Below, piece after piece: positions 5,986-12,462 of a stretch of DNA of 12,679 bases. Where the stretch lies: NCBI GenBank assembly GCA_013695075.1, contig JACDBE010000098.1, forward strand, positions 1 through 12,679, read 5' to 3'. The first letter of the stretch is position 1; each line of letters begins with the position of its first letter. Under the pieces are notes generated by a model. It had not been told where the DNA came from. It saw only the letters and a list, made by a program, of their open reading frames with translations, and made no database searches. The position numbers and the translations under genes are program-made. The DNA is from Acidimicrobiia bacterium. GTDB lineage: Bacteria; Actinomycetota; Acidimicrobiia; Spongiisociales; UBA5794.

Positions 5986-7104
5986 ATGAACTTCGCCTTC
6001 ACCGACGAGCAGGAGATGCTGCGCAGCACCGTCGCCGGGTTCCTCGACTCCCGGGTGCCCATGGCTCGGGTGCGGGAGCTGATGGAGACCGACTCCGGCA
6101 TCGACCCCGCGGTGTGGTCGGAGATGGCGGGCATGGGCATCGCCGGCATGCACATTCCCGAGGAGTTCGGCGGTGCCGGCTTCACCCACCTCGAGCTGGG
6201 AGTGGTGCTGGAGGAGACGGGGCGACGGCTCACCCCGTCGCCGCTGCTGGCCACCGCGGTGCTCGGGGCCAACCTGGTGCTGCTGGCGGGCAGCGACGAG
6301 CAGAGGAAGACGCTGCTACCGGGGGTCGCCTCTGGTGAGCACACCCTGGCGGTGGCCATCGTCGACCAGGGTGGCGGCTGGGATCCGGCGACGATCACCG
6401 CTACCGCCCGCAGCGACGGGGACACCGTGGTCCTCGACGGGGTGAAGTCGTATGTTGTGGACGGGCACACCGCCGACACCGTGATCGTGGCCGCCCTCGA
6501 AGAGGCCGGCGAGCTGGGCTTCTACCTCGTCGACGGGGATGCGCCCGGGTTGACCAGGGAGCGGCTGGAGACCCTGGACATGACCCGCAAGCAGGCAACG
6601 GTGCGCATCGACGGGGTTTCGGTGGGCGCGGATGCCAGGCTGGAGCGGGGCGGGGCCGAGGTGGTGGCCGAGCTGTACGACCTGGCGGCCGTCGGGCTCG
6701 CCTTCGAGTCGGTGGGCGGCGCCAGCCGAGGGCTCGACATGTCCGTCTCCTACGCCAAGCAACGGATGCAGTTCGGCCGGCCCATAGGCTCGTTCCAGGC
6801 GGTGAAGCACACCTGTGCCGACATGCTGGTGGCGGTGGAATCGGCCCGCTCGGCCGCTTACTACGCCGGGTGGGCGGCGTCGGCGGGCGACCCCGAGCTG
6901 CGCATCGCCGCCCCGCTGGCCAAGGCCTTCTGCACGGATGCCTACTACTCGGTGGCGGCCGACACCATCCAGGTCCACGGTGGCATCGGGTTCACCTGGG
7001 AGCACGACGCCCACCTGTACTTCAAGCGGGCCAAGACCTCCCAGCTGATGTTGGGCAACTCGGCGGCATGGCGCGCCGAACTCGCCGACCGCATCGGCCT
7101 GTAG
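5986..7104 (+). CDS. Acyl-CoA dehydrogenase, short FadE-like type
   Basis: 372 residues, one acyl-CoA dehydrogenase unit. It would oxidise an acyl-CoA to the 2-enoyl-CoA using FAD. Seen: N-terminal helical start FAFTDEQEML (3-12), IPEEFGGAG (57-65), a middle beta domain with DGVKSYVVDG (151-160) where other families have an FAD/substrate TEP-GSD motif (here only AIVDQGGGWD), then the C-terminal helical domain with LAFESVGGASR (238-248, Glu241), QFGRPIGSFQAVKH (262-275) and HGGIGFTWEHDAHLYFKRA (331-349). The C-terminal segment that carries the catalytic YEGT-type Glu in short-chain enzymes reads SQLMLGNSA with no Glu. These traits resemble actinobacterial FadE proteins of the sterol-side-chain type, several of which act as heteromers; the substrate is unknown. 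ATG 5986 is chosen over GTG 5947 because AGGGAG lies 8 nt upstream. Confidence 0.9.
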   Translation: MNFAFTDEQEMLRSTVAGFLDSRVPMARVRELMETDSGIDPAVWSEMAGMGIAGMHIPEEFGGAGFTHLELGVVLEETGRRLTPSPLLATAVLGANLVLLAGSDEQRKTLLPGVASGEHTLAVAIVDQGGGWDPATITATARSDGDTVVLDGVKSYVVDGHTADTVIVAALEEAGELGFYLVDGDAPGLTRERLETLDMTRKQATVRIDGVSVGADARLERGGAEVVAELYDLAAVGLAFESVGGASRGLDMSVSYAKQRMQFGRPIGSFQAVKHTCADMLVAVESARSAAYYAGWAASAGDPELRIAAPLAKAFCTDAYYSVAADTIQVHGGIGFTWEHDAHLYFKRAKTSQLMLGNSAAWRAELADRIGL

Positions 7105-7115
7105 CGGCGGTCAGG

Positions 7116-7895
7116 TCAGGAGGCGATCTCCTCCATGTAGGTTTGGAGCGTGGCGATGTCGAGCTCGCCCGCCGAGCGCCGGGCCACGTTGCCGTCGGCG
7201 TCGACGAACACGTAGTAGGGGAAACCGCCCGAGCCGTACGCCACCAGGATTTCGGAGTTGTCGCTGTCGCGGATGACCGGGCTCGTCCAGCCCTCGCGCT
7301 CCATCCACTCCGACGGGGGGTAGTTGGGTTGCGACGAGCTCATCGAGGTGAGCACCGAGACGATCTCGACGCCCACGACCCCACCGCCACCGTCGAGCCA
7401 GGCCTGCACCCTGGGCACCTCCGCCTGGCAGTGGGGGCACCAGTGGGCCAGGAACATGATCGCCTTGGGGCTGCCGTCGGTGGGGTCAATCGACACCGTG
7501 TTGCCTCCGAAGTCCTCACCGACCACCGCCGGAGCGGCGGTCCCCACGGCGGGATCTTCTGCCGGCTCCATGTTGCCGGGGTGCGGTGCCAGCGCCTCAC
7601 CGGTCACCTCGGGCACCCCGGTCTCGGCGTTGATCGAGCGGTCCGAGCTGAACACGATGGCGGCGATGAGGGCCAGCGCCACCCCGACGAACACCACCGG
7701 GAGCACCGGGAACGGCTTCTTCGGTGCCGGCTGCGGACCACGCCTGGCGGCGGTGGCCGTGGCGGCGGGGCGCGTCGGTTGTGTGCCGGCGCCTGTCGTC
7801 GGTCGCTTGGGAGCCTTCGTTGTCGGGGAGGTCGACGACCGGGCCGCCTTCGACGAGGCCTTCGTCGGCGGTGCCGGCCGCTTCTTGGTTGTCAC
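7116..7895 (-). CDS. Membrane-anchored thioredoxin-fold thiol oxidoreductase (CPHC active site)
   Basis: 259 residues. Seen: a cytoplasmic N-terminal tail of about 60 residues made almost only of Lys, Arg, Ala, Pro, Thr and Ser; one transmembrane helix (about 62-83); an extracytoplasmic linker; then a TlpA/AhpC-like thioredoxin domain with IMFLAHWCPHCQAEVP (Cys153, Cys156) and the cis-proline in GGFPYYVF (Pro226). CPHC is the DsbA-type dipeptide, usually strongly oxidising. The GTG start at 7895 overlaps the stop of the DsbB-like gene as GTGA, with GAGGTG 7 nt upstream, so upstream extension in this frame is rejected. The pairing implies it oxidises thiols of exported proteins and is re-oxidised by the DsbB-like partner. 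The sequence alone does not exclude a reductive, TlpA-like role. It converges with the acyl-CoA dehydrogenase across 11 bp. Confidence 0.9.
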   Translation of the reverse strand: MTTKKRPAPPTKASSKAARSSTSPTTKAPKRPTTGAGTQPTRPAATATAARRGPQPAPKKPFPVLPVVFVGVALALIAAIVFSSDRSINAETGVPEVTGEALAPHPGNMEPAEDPAVGTAAPAVVGEDFGGNTVSIDPTDGSPKAIMFLAHWCPHCQAEVPRVQAWLDGGGGVVGVEIVSVLTSMSSSQPNYPPSEWMEREGWTSPVIRDSDNSEILVAYGSGGFPYYVFVDADGNVARRSAGELDIATLQTYMEEIAS

Positions 7896-8452
7896 GGAGT
7901 CACCTCGGGGAAATCGTCGGAGCGGTCGTTGCTCCGAGCCACGACCATAAGGGTGATGATAAGGGCAAACCCGCTCAACGCCATATAGGGGATGGTGGCG
8001 TACCCCCACACCCACAGCGGATCGGCGGTGCAGGGCACCGTCGGCGAACACGACCCGCCCGACTCCAGGGATGGGAAGTTCTGGATGAGGTAGTGCCAGG
8101 CACTGATGGGCAGCCCGATGGCGGCCAGGGTCACGGCGTACGGCCTGATGGCCCGGTCGCCCCGCCAGGCGGCGATGCCCAGGATGGGTGCCAGCGGGTA
8201 CATGGCGATGCGCTGGAACCAGCACAGCCGGCACGGCTCGAAGTGTTCCACCTCCGACAGGTACAGGCTGCCCACGGTGGACACCAGGGCGACCACGAAG
8301 CCGATCCAGTACTCGTAACCGTGCAACGACTCGTCGATGCGGTGGCGGAGGGCGGCAAGCGAGTCCGAGAACCGGCTCCCGATCCACACCACCACCAAGC
8401 CGACCACGGCGACGTTGGCCAGCACCGCCAGGATGGCGAAGAACAGCTTCAT
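7892..8452 (-). CDS. DsbB/BdbC-like quinone-linked disulfide oxidase
   Basis: 186 residues, polytopic. DsbB-family proteins take electrons from a DsbA-like thiol oxidase and pass them to membrane quinone. Seen: hydrophobic segments near 4-24, 49-66, 79-95, 104-122 and 147-172; the first redox pair in FEPCRLCWFQRI (Cys74, Cys77), whose CxxCWFQR context is diagnostic; and the second pair in SCSPTVPCTADPLW (Cys135, Cys141). All four cysteines needed for electron relay are present. A longer N-terminus (an extra helix and a polar stretch 26-46 before the DsbB core) is unlike E. coli DsbB and closer to Gram-positive BdbC proteins. The ATG has GGAG only 3 nt upstream, an unusually short spacing. It overlaps the downstream thioredoxin gene by 4 nt. 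Confidence 0.9.
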   Translation of the reverse strand: MKLFFAILAVLANVAVVGLVVVWIGSRFSDSLAALRHRIDESLHGYEYWIGFVVALVSTVGSLYLSEVEHFEPCRLCWFQRIAMYPLAPILGIAAWRGDRAIRPYAVTLAAIGLPISAWHYLIQNFPSLESGGSCSPTVPCTADPLWVWGYATIPYMALSGFALIITLMVVARSNDRSDDFPEVTP

Positions 8453-8492
8453 CGTCTCCAGGATGGCGGCCTCCGGTTGGCGGCGAAGGGCG

Positions 8493-8502
8493 ACGGTACC
8501 AT
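8493..8502. promoter_or_regulatory. Divergent promoter with overlapping -10 boxes
   Basis: The 56-bp gap between the DsbB-like gene (minus) and the small membrane-protein gene (plus) contains TACCAT on the plus strand (8497-8502), exactly six bases before the GTG at 8509, and TACCGT on the minus strand (8498-8493), placing a minus-strand start near 8486 with a leader of about 33 nt. The two boxes share bases in the GGTACC palindrome, so two polymerases could not bind at once. Neither has a convincing -35. Confidence 0.4.
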
Positions 8503-8508
8503 TGGCCG

Positions 8509-8985
8509 GTGACCTCGATGCTGGTTGCCGCCGGGCTCCTCGCCGCCCTGGTGACGGTGGCGCTGGCCTTCCTGTGGCAGGAACGACGGCGACCCCCCGA
8601 AGACGCCGTCATCTACGGGGTGGAAGACGCCATCGCCTTCGTGCGGGGGCGGCTGCGCCCGCAGACGGCGGCCCGTCTCCGGCCAGAGGACGTGCGTCGG
8701 ATCCTCGCATGGGAGATGCGCTACGTGCAGGACCCCGACCTCCGTCAGGGCGAGACAGTGGTCGTCGGTGGCCTGGAGGCGGCGCAGTACGCCCAGGAAC
8801 GGGCCGTGGCCGAGGGTCACCCGTATGATGGCGACGTGATCATCGAGGTGCTCGATCTGCAGGCGGAGTACCTCGCCGCCCTTGGCGCCGTCGGCGACCC
8901 GGTCGGCGGTGTTGAGGTGCAGCAGGTGATCGACAGGTGGGCGGACCGGAACTCTCCGGGTGACCAGGAGGAGACCAGCCGATGA
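8509..8985 (+). CDS. Small N-terminally anchored protein of unknown function, first gene of the mutase operon
   Basis: 158 residues. Seen: one N-terminal transmembrane helix (about 4-22), a basic patch QERRRPP, then a hydrophilic domain of about 130 residues with YGVEDAIAFVRGRL, a segment resembling a helical bundle (EDVRRILAWEMRYVQD) and a C-terminal half rich in acidic residues. I do not recognise a named domain; no cobalamin-binding DxHxxG is present, so it is not the mutase small subunit. The GTG at 8509 is preferred because a TACCAT -10 ends six bases upstream (leaderless); ATG at 8518 is an alternative. Its stop overlaps the mutase start as ATGA, and the mutase Shine-Dalgarno lies inside it, so it is co-expressed with the mutase, which suggests but does not prove a shared role. 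Confidence 0.75.
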   Translation: MTSMLVAAGLLAALVTVALAFLWQERRRPPEDAVIYGVEDAIAFVRGRLRPQTAARLRPEDVRRILAWEMRYVQDPDLRQGETVVVGGLEAAQYAQERAVAEGHPYDGDVIIEVLDLQAEYLAALGAVGDPVGGVEVQQVIDRWADRNSPGDQEETSR

Positions 8986-10646
8986 CCGACAGCCCACCCG
9001 CCGACGGCGCCCGCCTCTCCTGGGAGGAGGCATACCGTTCCGGGCGCCACCGCAAGGACCGGTTCACCACGATGTCGTTCGAGGACGTCCCCGCCCTGGG
9101 ACTCCCCGAAGAAGGCGACCCTGACGAGGCGATCGGCTACCCCGGTGCCTTCCCGTACACCAGGGGCATCCACCCGTCCGGTTATCGGGGCCGGATGTGG
9201 ACGATGCGCCAGTTCGCCGGGTTCGCCTCGGCCGCCCAGACCAACGAACGCTTTCGCTACCTGCTCTCGCAGGGACAGCACGGGTTGTCGGTCGCCTTCG
9301 ACATGCCCACCCTGATGGGGCTCGATGCCGACGACGACCGCTCCCTGGGCGAGGTGGGCCATTGCGGGGTGTCGATCAGCTCCTCGGAGGACATGGTGGA
9401 CCTGTTCGACGCCATCCCCTTGGGGGAGGTGTCGGTGTCGATGACCATCAACGGCCCCGCCGAGGTGCTGTTCGCCTTCTTACTGGTCGCCGCCGAGGAG
9501 CAGGGGATCGCCTGGTCGCAGCTGCAGGGCACCTTGCAGAACGACATCCTCAAGGAGTACATCGCCCAGAAGGAGTGGATCTTCCCGCCACCGCCGCACA
9601 TGCGGCTCATCGTCGACATGATCGAGTTCTGTATTGACGAGGTGCCGCGGTGGAACACGATCTCGATCAGCGGGTACCACATTCGGGAGGCGGGGGCCAC
9701 CGCCGCGCAGGAGCTGGCCTTCACCCTTGCCGACGGTTTCGCCTACATCGAGGCCGGGATGCGGCGAGGGATCGACGTCGACCAGTTCGCCCCTCGGCTG
9801 TCGTTCTTCTTCGACGCCCATATCGATTTCTTCGAGGAGATCGCCAAGTTTCGCGCCGCCCGTCGCATCTGGAGCCGGTGGATGCGCGACCGGTACCGAG
9901 CCAAGGACGAACGGTCCTTGAAGCTGCGGTTCCACAGCCAGACCGCCGGGGTGTCGCTGACCGCCCAGCAGCCGGAGAACAACATCGTGCGCACCGCCGT
10001 CGAGGCGCTGGCGGCGGTGCTGGGCGGCACCCAGTCGCTGCACACCAACGCTCTTGACGAGGTGTACGCCCTGCCAACCGCCAAGAGCGCCGAGATCGCT
10101 CTGCGCACCCAGCAGGTGCTGGCCGAGGAGACCGGGGTGGCCGACACCATCGACCCGCTGGGCGGTTCATGGTTTGTCGAGCAGATGACCGACCGCATCC
10201 AGGCTCAGGCCGAGGAGATGTTCGCCGCCATCGACCGCATGGGCGAGGGGTCGATGCTGGACGGCGTGCTCGCTGGGATCGACGAGGGCTGGTTCCAGGG
10301 GGCCATCGCCGATTCCGCCTACGAGTTCGAGAAGGCGGTGACGTCGGGGGAGCGGGCCATCGTCGGGGTCAACGTCCACGTCAAGACCGCGGAGGAGCCC
10401 CTCGACATCCTGCGCATCGGCACCGAGATCGAGGACGGCCAGCGCGCCCGCCTGCAGCGGCTGCGCGGCGAGCGCGACCAGGCGGCGGTCACCGCCGCCC
10501 TCACCGCGCTCGAGGAGGGTGCCCGCGGCGACGCCAACACCATGCCGCTGCTCATAGACGCCGCCAGGGCCCGGGCCACGCTGGGGGAGATGGTGACCAC
10601 CCTGAAGTCGGTGTTCGGCGGGTACCGCGAGCCGCCGCGGGTGTAG
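8982..10646 (+). CDS. Cobalamin-dependent acyl-CoA mutase large subunit, isobutyryl-CoA-mutase type
   Basis: 554 residues, equivalent to the substrate-binding TIM-barrel chain of the methylmalonyl-CoA mutase family without the C-terminal B12-binding domain. It would rearrange the carbon skeleton of an acyl-CoA by an adenosylcobalamin radical mechanism, with a separate small subunit supplying B12. Seen: PYTRGIHPSGYRGRMWTMRQ (58-77), GLSVAFDMPTLMG, VSMTINGP (152-159), QNDILKEYIAQKEW (186-199), SISGYHIREAG with Tyr232/His233, FAPRLSFFFDAH, SLHTNALDE and DPLGGSW. At the two positions that fix substrate (Tyr89/Arg207 in Propionibacterium methylmalonyl-CoA mutase) it has Phe78 and Gln196, the isobutyryl-CoA mutase pair; 2-hydroxyisobutyryl-CoA mutase usually has Ile/Gln. 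ATG 8982 has AGGAGGAG 8 nt upstream. No small subunit is in the window. Confidence 0.92.
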   Translation: MTDSPPADGARLSWEEAYRSGRHRKDRFTTMSFEDVPALGLPEEGDPDEAIGYPGAFPYTRGIHPSGYRGRMWTMRQFAGFASAAQTNERFRYLLSQGQHGLSVAFDMPTLMGLDADDDRSLGEVGHCGVSISSSEDMVDLFDAIPLGEVSVSMTINGPAEVLFAFLLVAAEEQGIAWSQLQGTLQNDILKEYIAQKEWIFPPPPHMRLIVDMIEFCIDEVPRWNTISISGYHIREAGATAAQELAFTLADGFAYIEAGMRRGIDVDQFAPRLSFFFDAHIDFFEEIAKFRAARRIWSRWMRDRYRAKDERSLKLRFHSQTAGVSLTAQQPENNIVRTAVEALAAVLGGTQSLHTNALDEVYALPTAKSAEIALRTQQVLAEETGVADTIDPLGGSWFVEQMTDRIQAQAEEMFAAIDRMGEGSMLDGVLAGIDEGWFQGAIADSAYEFEKAVTSGERAIVGVNVHVKTAEEPLDILRIGTEIEDGQRARLQRLRGERDQAAVTAALTALEEGARGDANTMPLLIDAARARATLGEMVTTLKSVFGGYREPPRV

Positions 10647-10648
10647 CC

Positions 10649-10858
10649 GTGGGTCGTTTGCGCCGCTTCGAGCATCACCGATACCTCGGGCTGCGGGACA
10701 CCATGACCGTCTACGACTGCGACGACGAGACCCAGTTCGGGGCCGTCTCCGATCGCCTGACCGCGGAGGACCTGGTGCGGCTGCGCCAGGTGCAGACCTT
10801 CGGCCCGGACACGCTGGCCGAGGCCCGCAACCGGGGCTTCCGCCCGCCCCGCCGATGA
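10649..10858 (+). CDS. Small 69-residue protein of unknown function, last gene of the mutase operon
   Basis: 69 residues, hydrophilic, strongly charged (many Arg, Asp and Glu), no signal peptide or membrane segment. Seen: an N-terminal basic stretch RLRRFEHHRYLG, an acidic middle YDCDDETQ, a predicted helix RLTAEDLVRLRQVQ and a conserved-looking ending FGPDTLAEARNRGFRP. I do not recognise a named domain; the residue pattern is gene-like and has the GC bias of its neighbours. GTG at 10649 lies two bases after the mutase stop, without its own Shine-Dalgarno, so it is probably translated by coupling. ATG at 10703, eighteen codons in, is an alternative start but would delete the basic stretch. 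A role with the mutase is inference from operon position. Confidence 0.65.
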   Translation: MGRLRRFEHHRYLGLRDTMTVYDCDDETQFGAVSDRLTAEDLVRLRQVQTFGPDTLAEARNRGFRPPRR

Positions 10859-10874
10859 GCCCGGTGCTGGCCTC

Positions 10875-11300
10875 TCAACCGGTCATGGCGCCCTCGATGG
10901 AGCGCACCCTGGCAGCGAAGGCGGTGTCTGACAGCACCGGGCCGTCGGGTCCGTAGACCCGGAGGATGGCCAGGTCTTCGGTTCCCGGCTCGGTGCGGAT
11001 GTGGCGGGAGCTGCCGGCATCGGGATCGAGCAGGGCGGCGGAGTGGATGGCGACCACCACGACGCTCCACGGCCCGTCCGGGGCTGGCTCCGTCGACCAG
11101 CGCCGGTAGGCCGGCTTGAGGTCGTCGGCCGGCATCGTTCCCGTAGCGCCGAGCGCCACCTCGTCACCGTCGGCGACCGTCATCCGGGGGACGAAGGCGA
11201 TGACCATCTCGCCGGTGGCCAGGGCGCGCACCTCGGCGTCCGCCAGGGTCAACATCGTCGCATCACCGGGTCGATGGTACGGGAACTCGACGTCCACCAT
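10875..11300 (-). CDS. Small cytoplasmic protein of unknown function, possibly PUA/ASCH-like
   Basis: 141 residues, soluble. Seen: an opening VEFPYHRPGD, then LADAEVRALATGEMVIAFVPR followed by VADGDEVALGA, an arrangement reminiscent of PUA/ASCH-fold domains (a strand, then a basic residue, then a 'GDxV' turn), and a late beta-rich part with WSVVVVAIHSA and AILRVYG. That resemblance is weak and I would not name the family on it. It begins 24 bases after the D-amino-acid-dehydrogenase-like gene, so it is probably the last gene of that transcript, and it converges with the mutase operon, with only 16 bp between stop codons. No Shine-Dalgarno is obvious before ATG 11300; GTG 11297 is equally possible. 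Confidence 0.7.
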   Translation of the reverse strand: MVDVEFPYHRPGDATMLTLADAEVRALATGEMVIAFVPRMTVADGDEVALGATGTMPADDLKPAYRRWSTEPAPDGPWSVVVVAIHSAALLDPDAGSSRHIRTEPGTEDLAILRVYGPDGPVLSDTAFAARVRSIEGAMTG

Positions 11301-11324
11301 CGGGAGCAGCAGGTACCGGGACCG

Positions 11325-12458
11325 CTAGGCGGTGGCATCCCTCCGATTGCCGGCGAAGCGGGATGGGCTCAACGCTGCCACGTCGATCCCGGCGTCGACC
11401 AGGTCGCCGGGGATGGGTCGGTCGAGGGCGAGGGCGGCGGCGAGCCGTCCCGCCGCCGGTGCCGTCTGGATCCCGGTGCCTCCCTGCCCCACCAGCCACA
11501 CGAAATCGGGGCAATCCGCGTCCGGCCCGATCACCATCGTCCTGTCGGCCGCAAAGGTACGCAGCCCGGTCCACGATGAGCGCACCGTCCTGATGGCGAG
11601 GGTGGTCGCTTGGTTGATGCGGTCGATGGCCAGTGCCACGTCGATCTCCGCCGGCCTGGGGTCGCACGGCTCGCAGGCGTTCTCCTCGGCCGGGCTGCAC
11701 AGCAGCTGGGTCCCGTCCGGTTTGAAGTACCAGCGATGGCCCACCTCCACCACCATGGGCCATGCCGCCCATGCCGGTTCGCCGGGGACCATGAAGGCGG
11801 TGCGGCGCATCGGGATCAGCCCTACCGGCTCGACCCCGCACCGGCCGGCGACCACGTCGCCCCAGGCGCCGGCGGCGTTGACGATCACGTCGCCCCGCCA
11901 CACCGTGTCGCCCATGCGGGCGGTCCATCCCGACCCGTCCCGCTGCGCCCCCGCCAGCTCGGTACCGGTGAGGATCTCGACGCCGCCGCCACGGCCGGCC
12001 CGCACGATCGACTGGTGCAGCCCAGCGACGTCGATGTCGGCGGCCTCCGGCTCCCACAGGGCGGCGGCCACGGACCCGGGGCGGAGCGCCGGGCACAGGG
12101 ATACGGCTTCCTCGGCGGTGAGCCGCTCCACCGTGGTACCCAGAGCGGTCCCTTCGACGTAGGTCGCTTCCAGCCGATCGAGCCCGTCGGCGGCGGCAAC
12201 GGTGAGGGCGCCGCGGGGAGCCAGCAGGGGGGCATCGACCAGTACCGGCGGAGGATCCCGCAGGTACCCGAGGCTGGCCCGGCTCAGTGGCCGTGTCGCC
12301 GGTGTCCCGTAGTTCTCGAAGTAGAGGGCGGCAGACCGGCCGGTGGTGTGGTACGCCAGCGAACCCTCGGTCTCCACCAGGGTCACCGCGGCATGCGGCG
12401 CCAACGCCGCCGCCACCGACACCCCGGCGATGCCGCCGCCGACCACCAGCACCCGCAT
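11325..12458 (-). CDS. FAD-dependent D-amino-acid dehydrogenase, D-arginine dehydrogenase-like
   Basis: 377 residues, the length of the DAO-family D-arginine dehydrogenases (DauA). These oxidise D-amino acids to 2-oxo acids with FAD, without using O2 efficiently. Seen: FAD motif VVGGGIAGVS (5-14), YHTTGRSAALYFENYG (36-51), a PLLAPRG segment (77-83), VNAAGAWGD (second FAD-contact motif), PMRRTAFMVPG, WTGLRTFAADR, and a C-terminal GQGGTGIQTAPAAG loop. Similarity to my memory of the P. aeruginosa enzyme is strong along the whole length. Tyr50, the two active-site Arg (in MRRTAF and GLRTF) and the GIQT Gln are kept, but the positions of His48 and Glu87 of that enzyme are Leu45 and Ala84 here, so specificity for cationic D-amino acids is unlikely. 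The ATG at 12458 has no clear Shine-Dalgarno; a short ORF ends 4 nt upstream. Confidence 0.88.
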   Translation of the reverse strand: MRVLVVGGGIAGVSVAAALAPHAAVTLVETEGSLAYHTTGRSAALYFENYGTPATRPLSRASLGYLRDPPPVLVDAPLLAPRGALTVAAADGLDRLEATYVEGTALGTTVERLTAEEAVSLCPALRPGSVAAALWEPEAADIDVAGLHQSIVRAGRGGGVEILTGTELAGAQRDGSGWTARMGDTVWRGDVIVNAAGAWGDVVAGRCGVEPVGLIPMRRTAFMVPGEPAWAAWPMVVEVGHRWYFKPDGTQLLCSPAEENACEPCDPRPAEIDVALAIDRINQATTLAIRTVRSSWTGLRTFAADRTMVIGPDADCPDFVWLVGQGGTGIQTAPAAGRLAAALALDRPIPGDLVDAGIDVAALSPSRFAGNRRDATA

Positions 12459-12462
12459 CAGG

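Noticed and set aside
8188..8508. Upstream extension of the 158-residue protein into the DsbB-like gene
   Set aside because: It is antisense to DsbB coding sequence; the membrane helix and the -10-N6-GTG layout support the start at 8509.
8460..8520. Cobalamin riboswitch upstream of the mutase operon
   Set aside because: The gap to the upstream gene is only 56 bp and the mRNA appears leaderless, leaving no room for the roughly 200-nt element.
7896..8612. Upstream extension of the thioredoxin-fold protein to 8612 as a 498-residue protein
   Set aside because: The extension reads through the DsbB-like gene in another frame and is Arg/Gly/His-rich nonsense; the GTG at 7895 has an RBS and overlaps the DsbB-like stop.
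8982..10646. Methylmalonyl-CoA mutase label for the mutase large subunit
   Set aside because: Gln196 and Phe78 replace the Arg and Tyr that read the methylmalonyl carboxylate, and the C-terminal cobalamin domain is absent.
10859..10882. Bidirectional terminator between the convergent mutase operon and the 141-residue gene
   Set aside because: Only a 5-bp CCGGT/ACCGG stem with a 12-base loop and no T-tract is visible; too weak to call.
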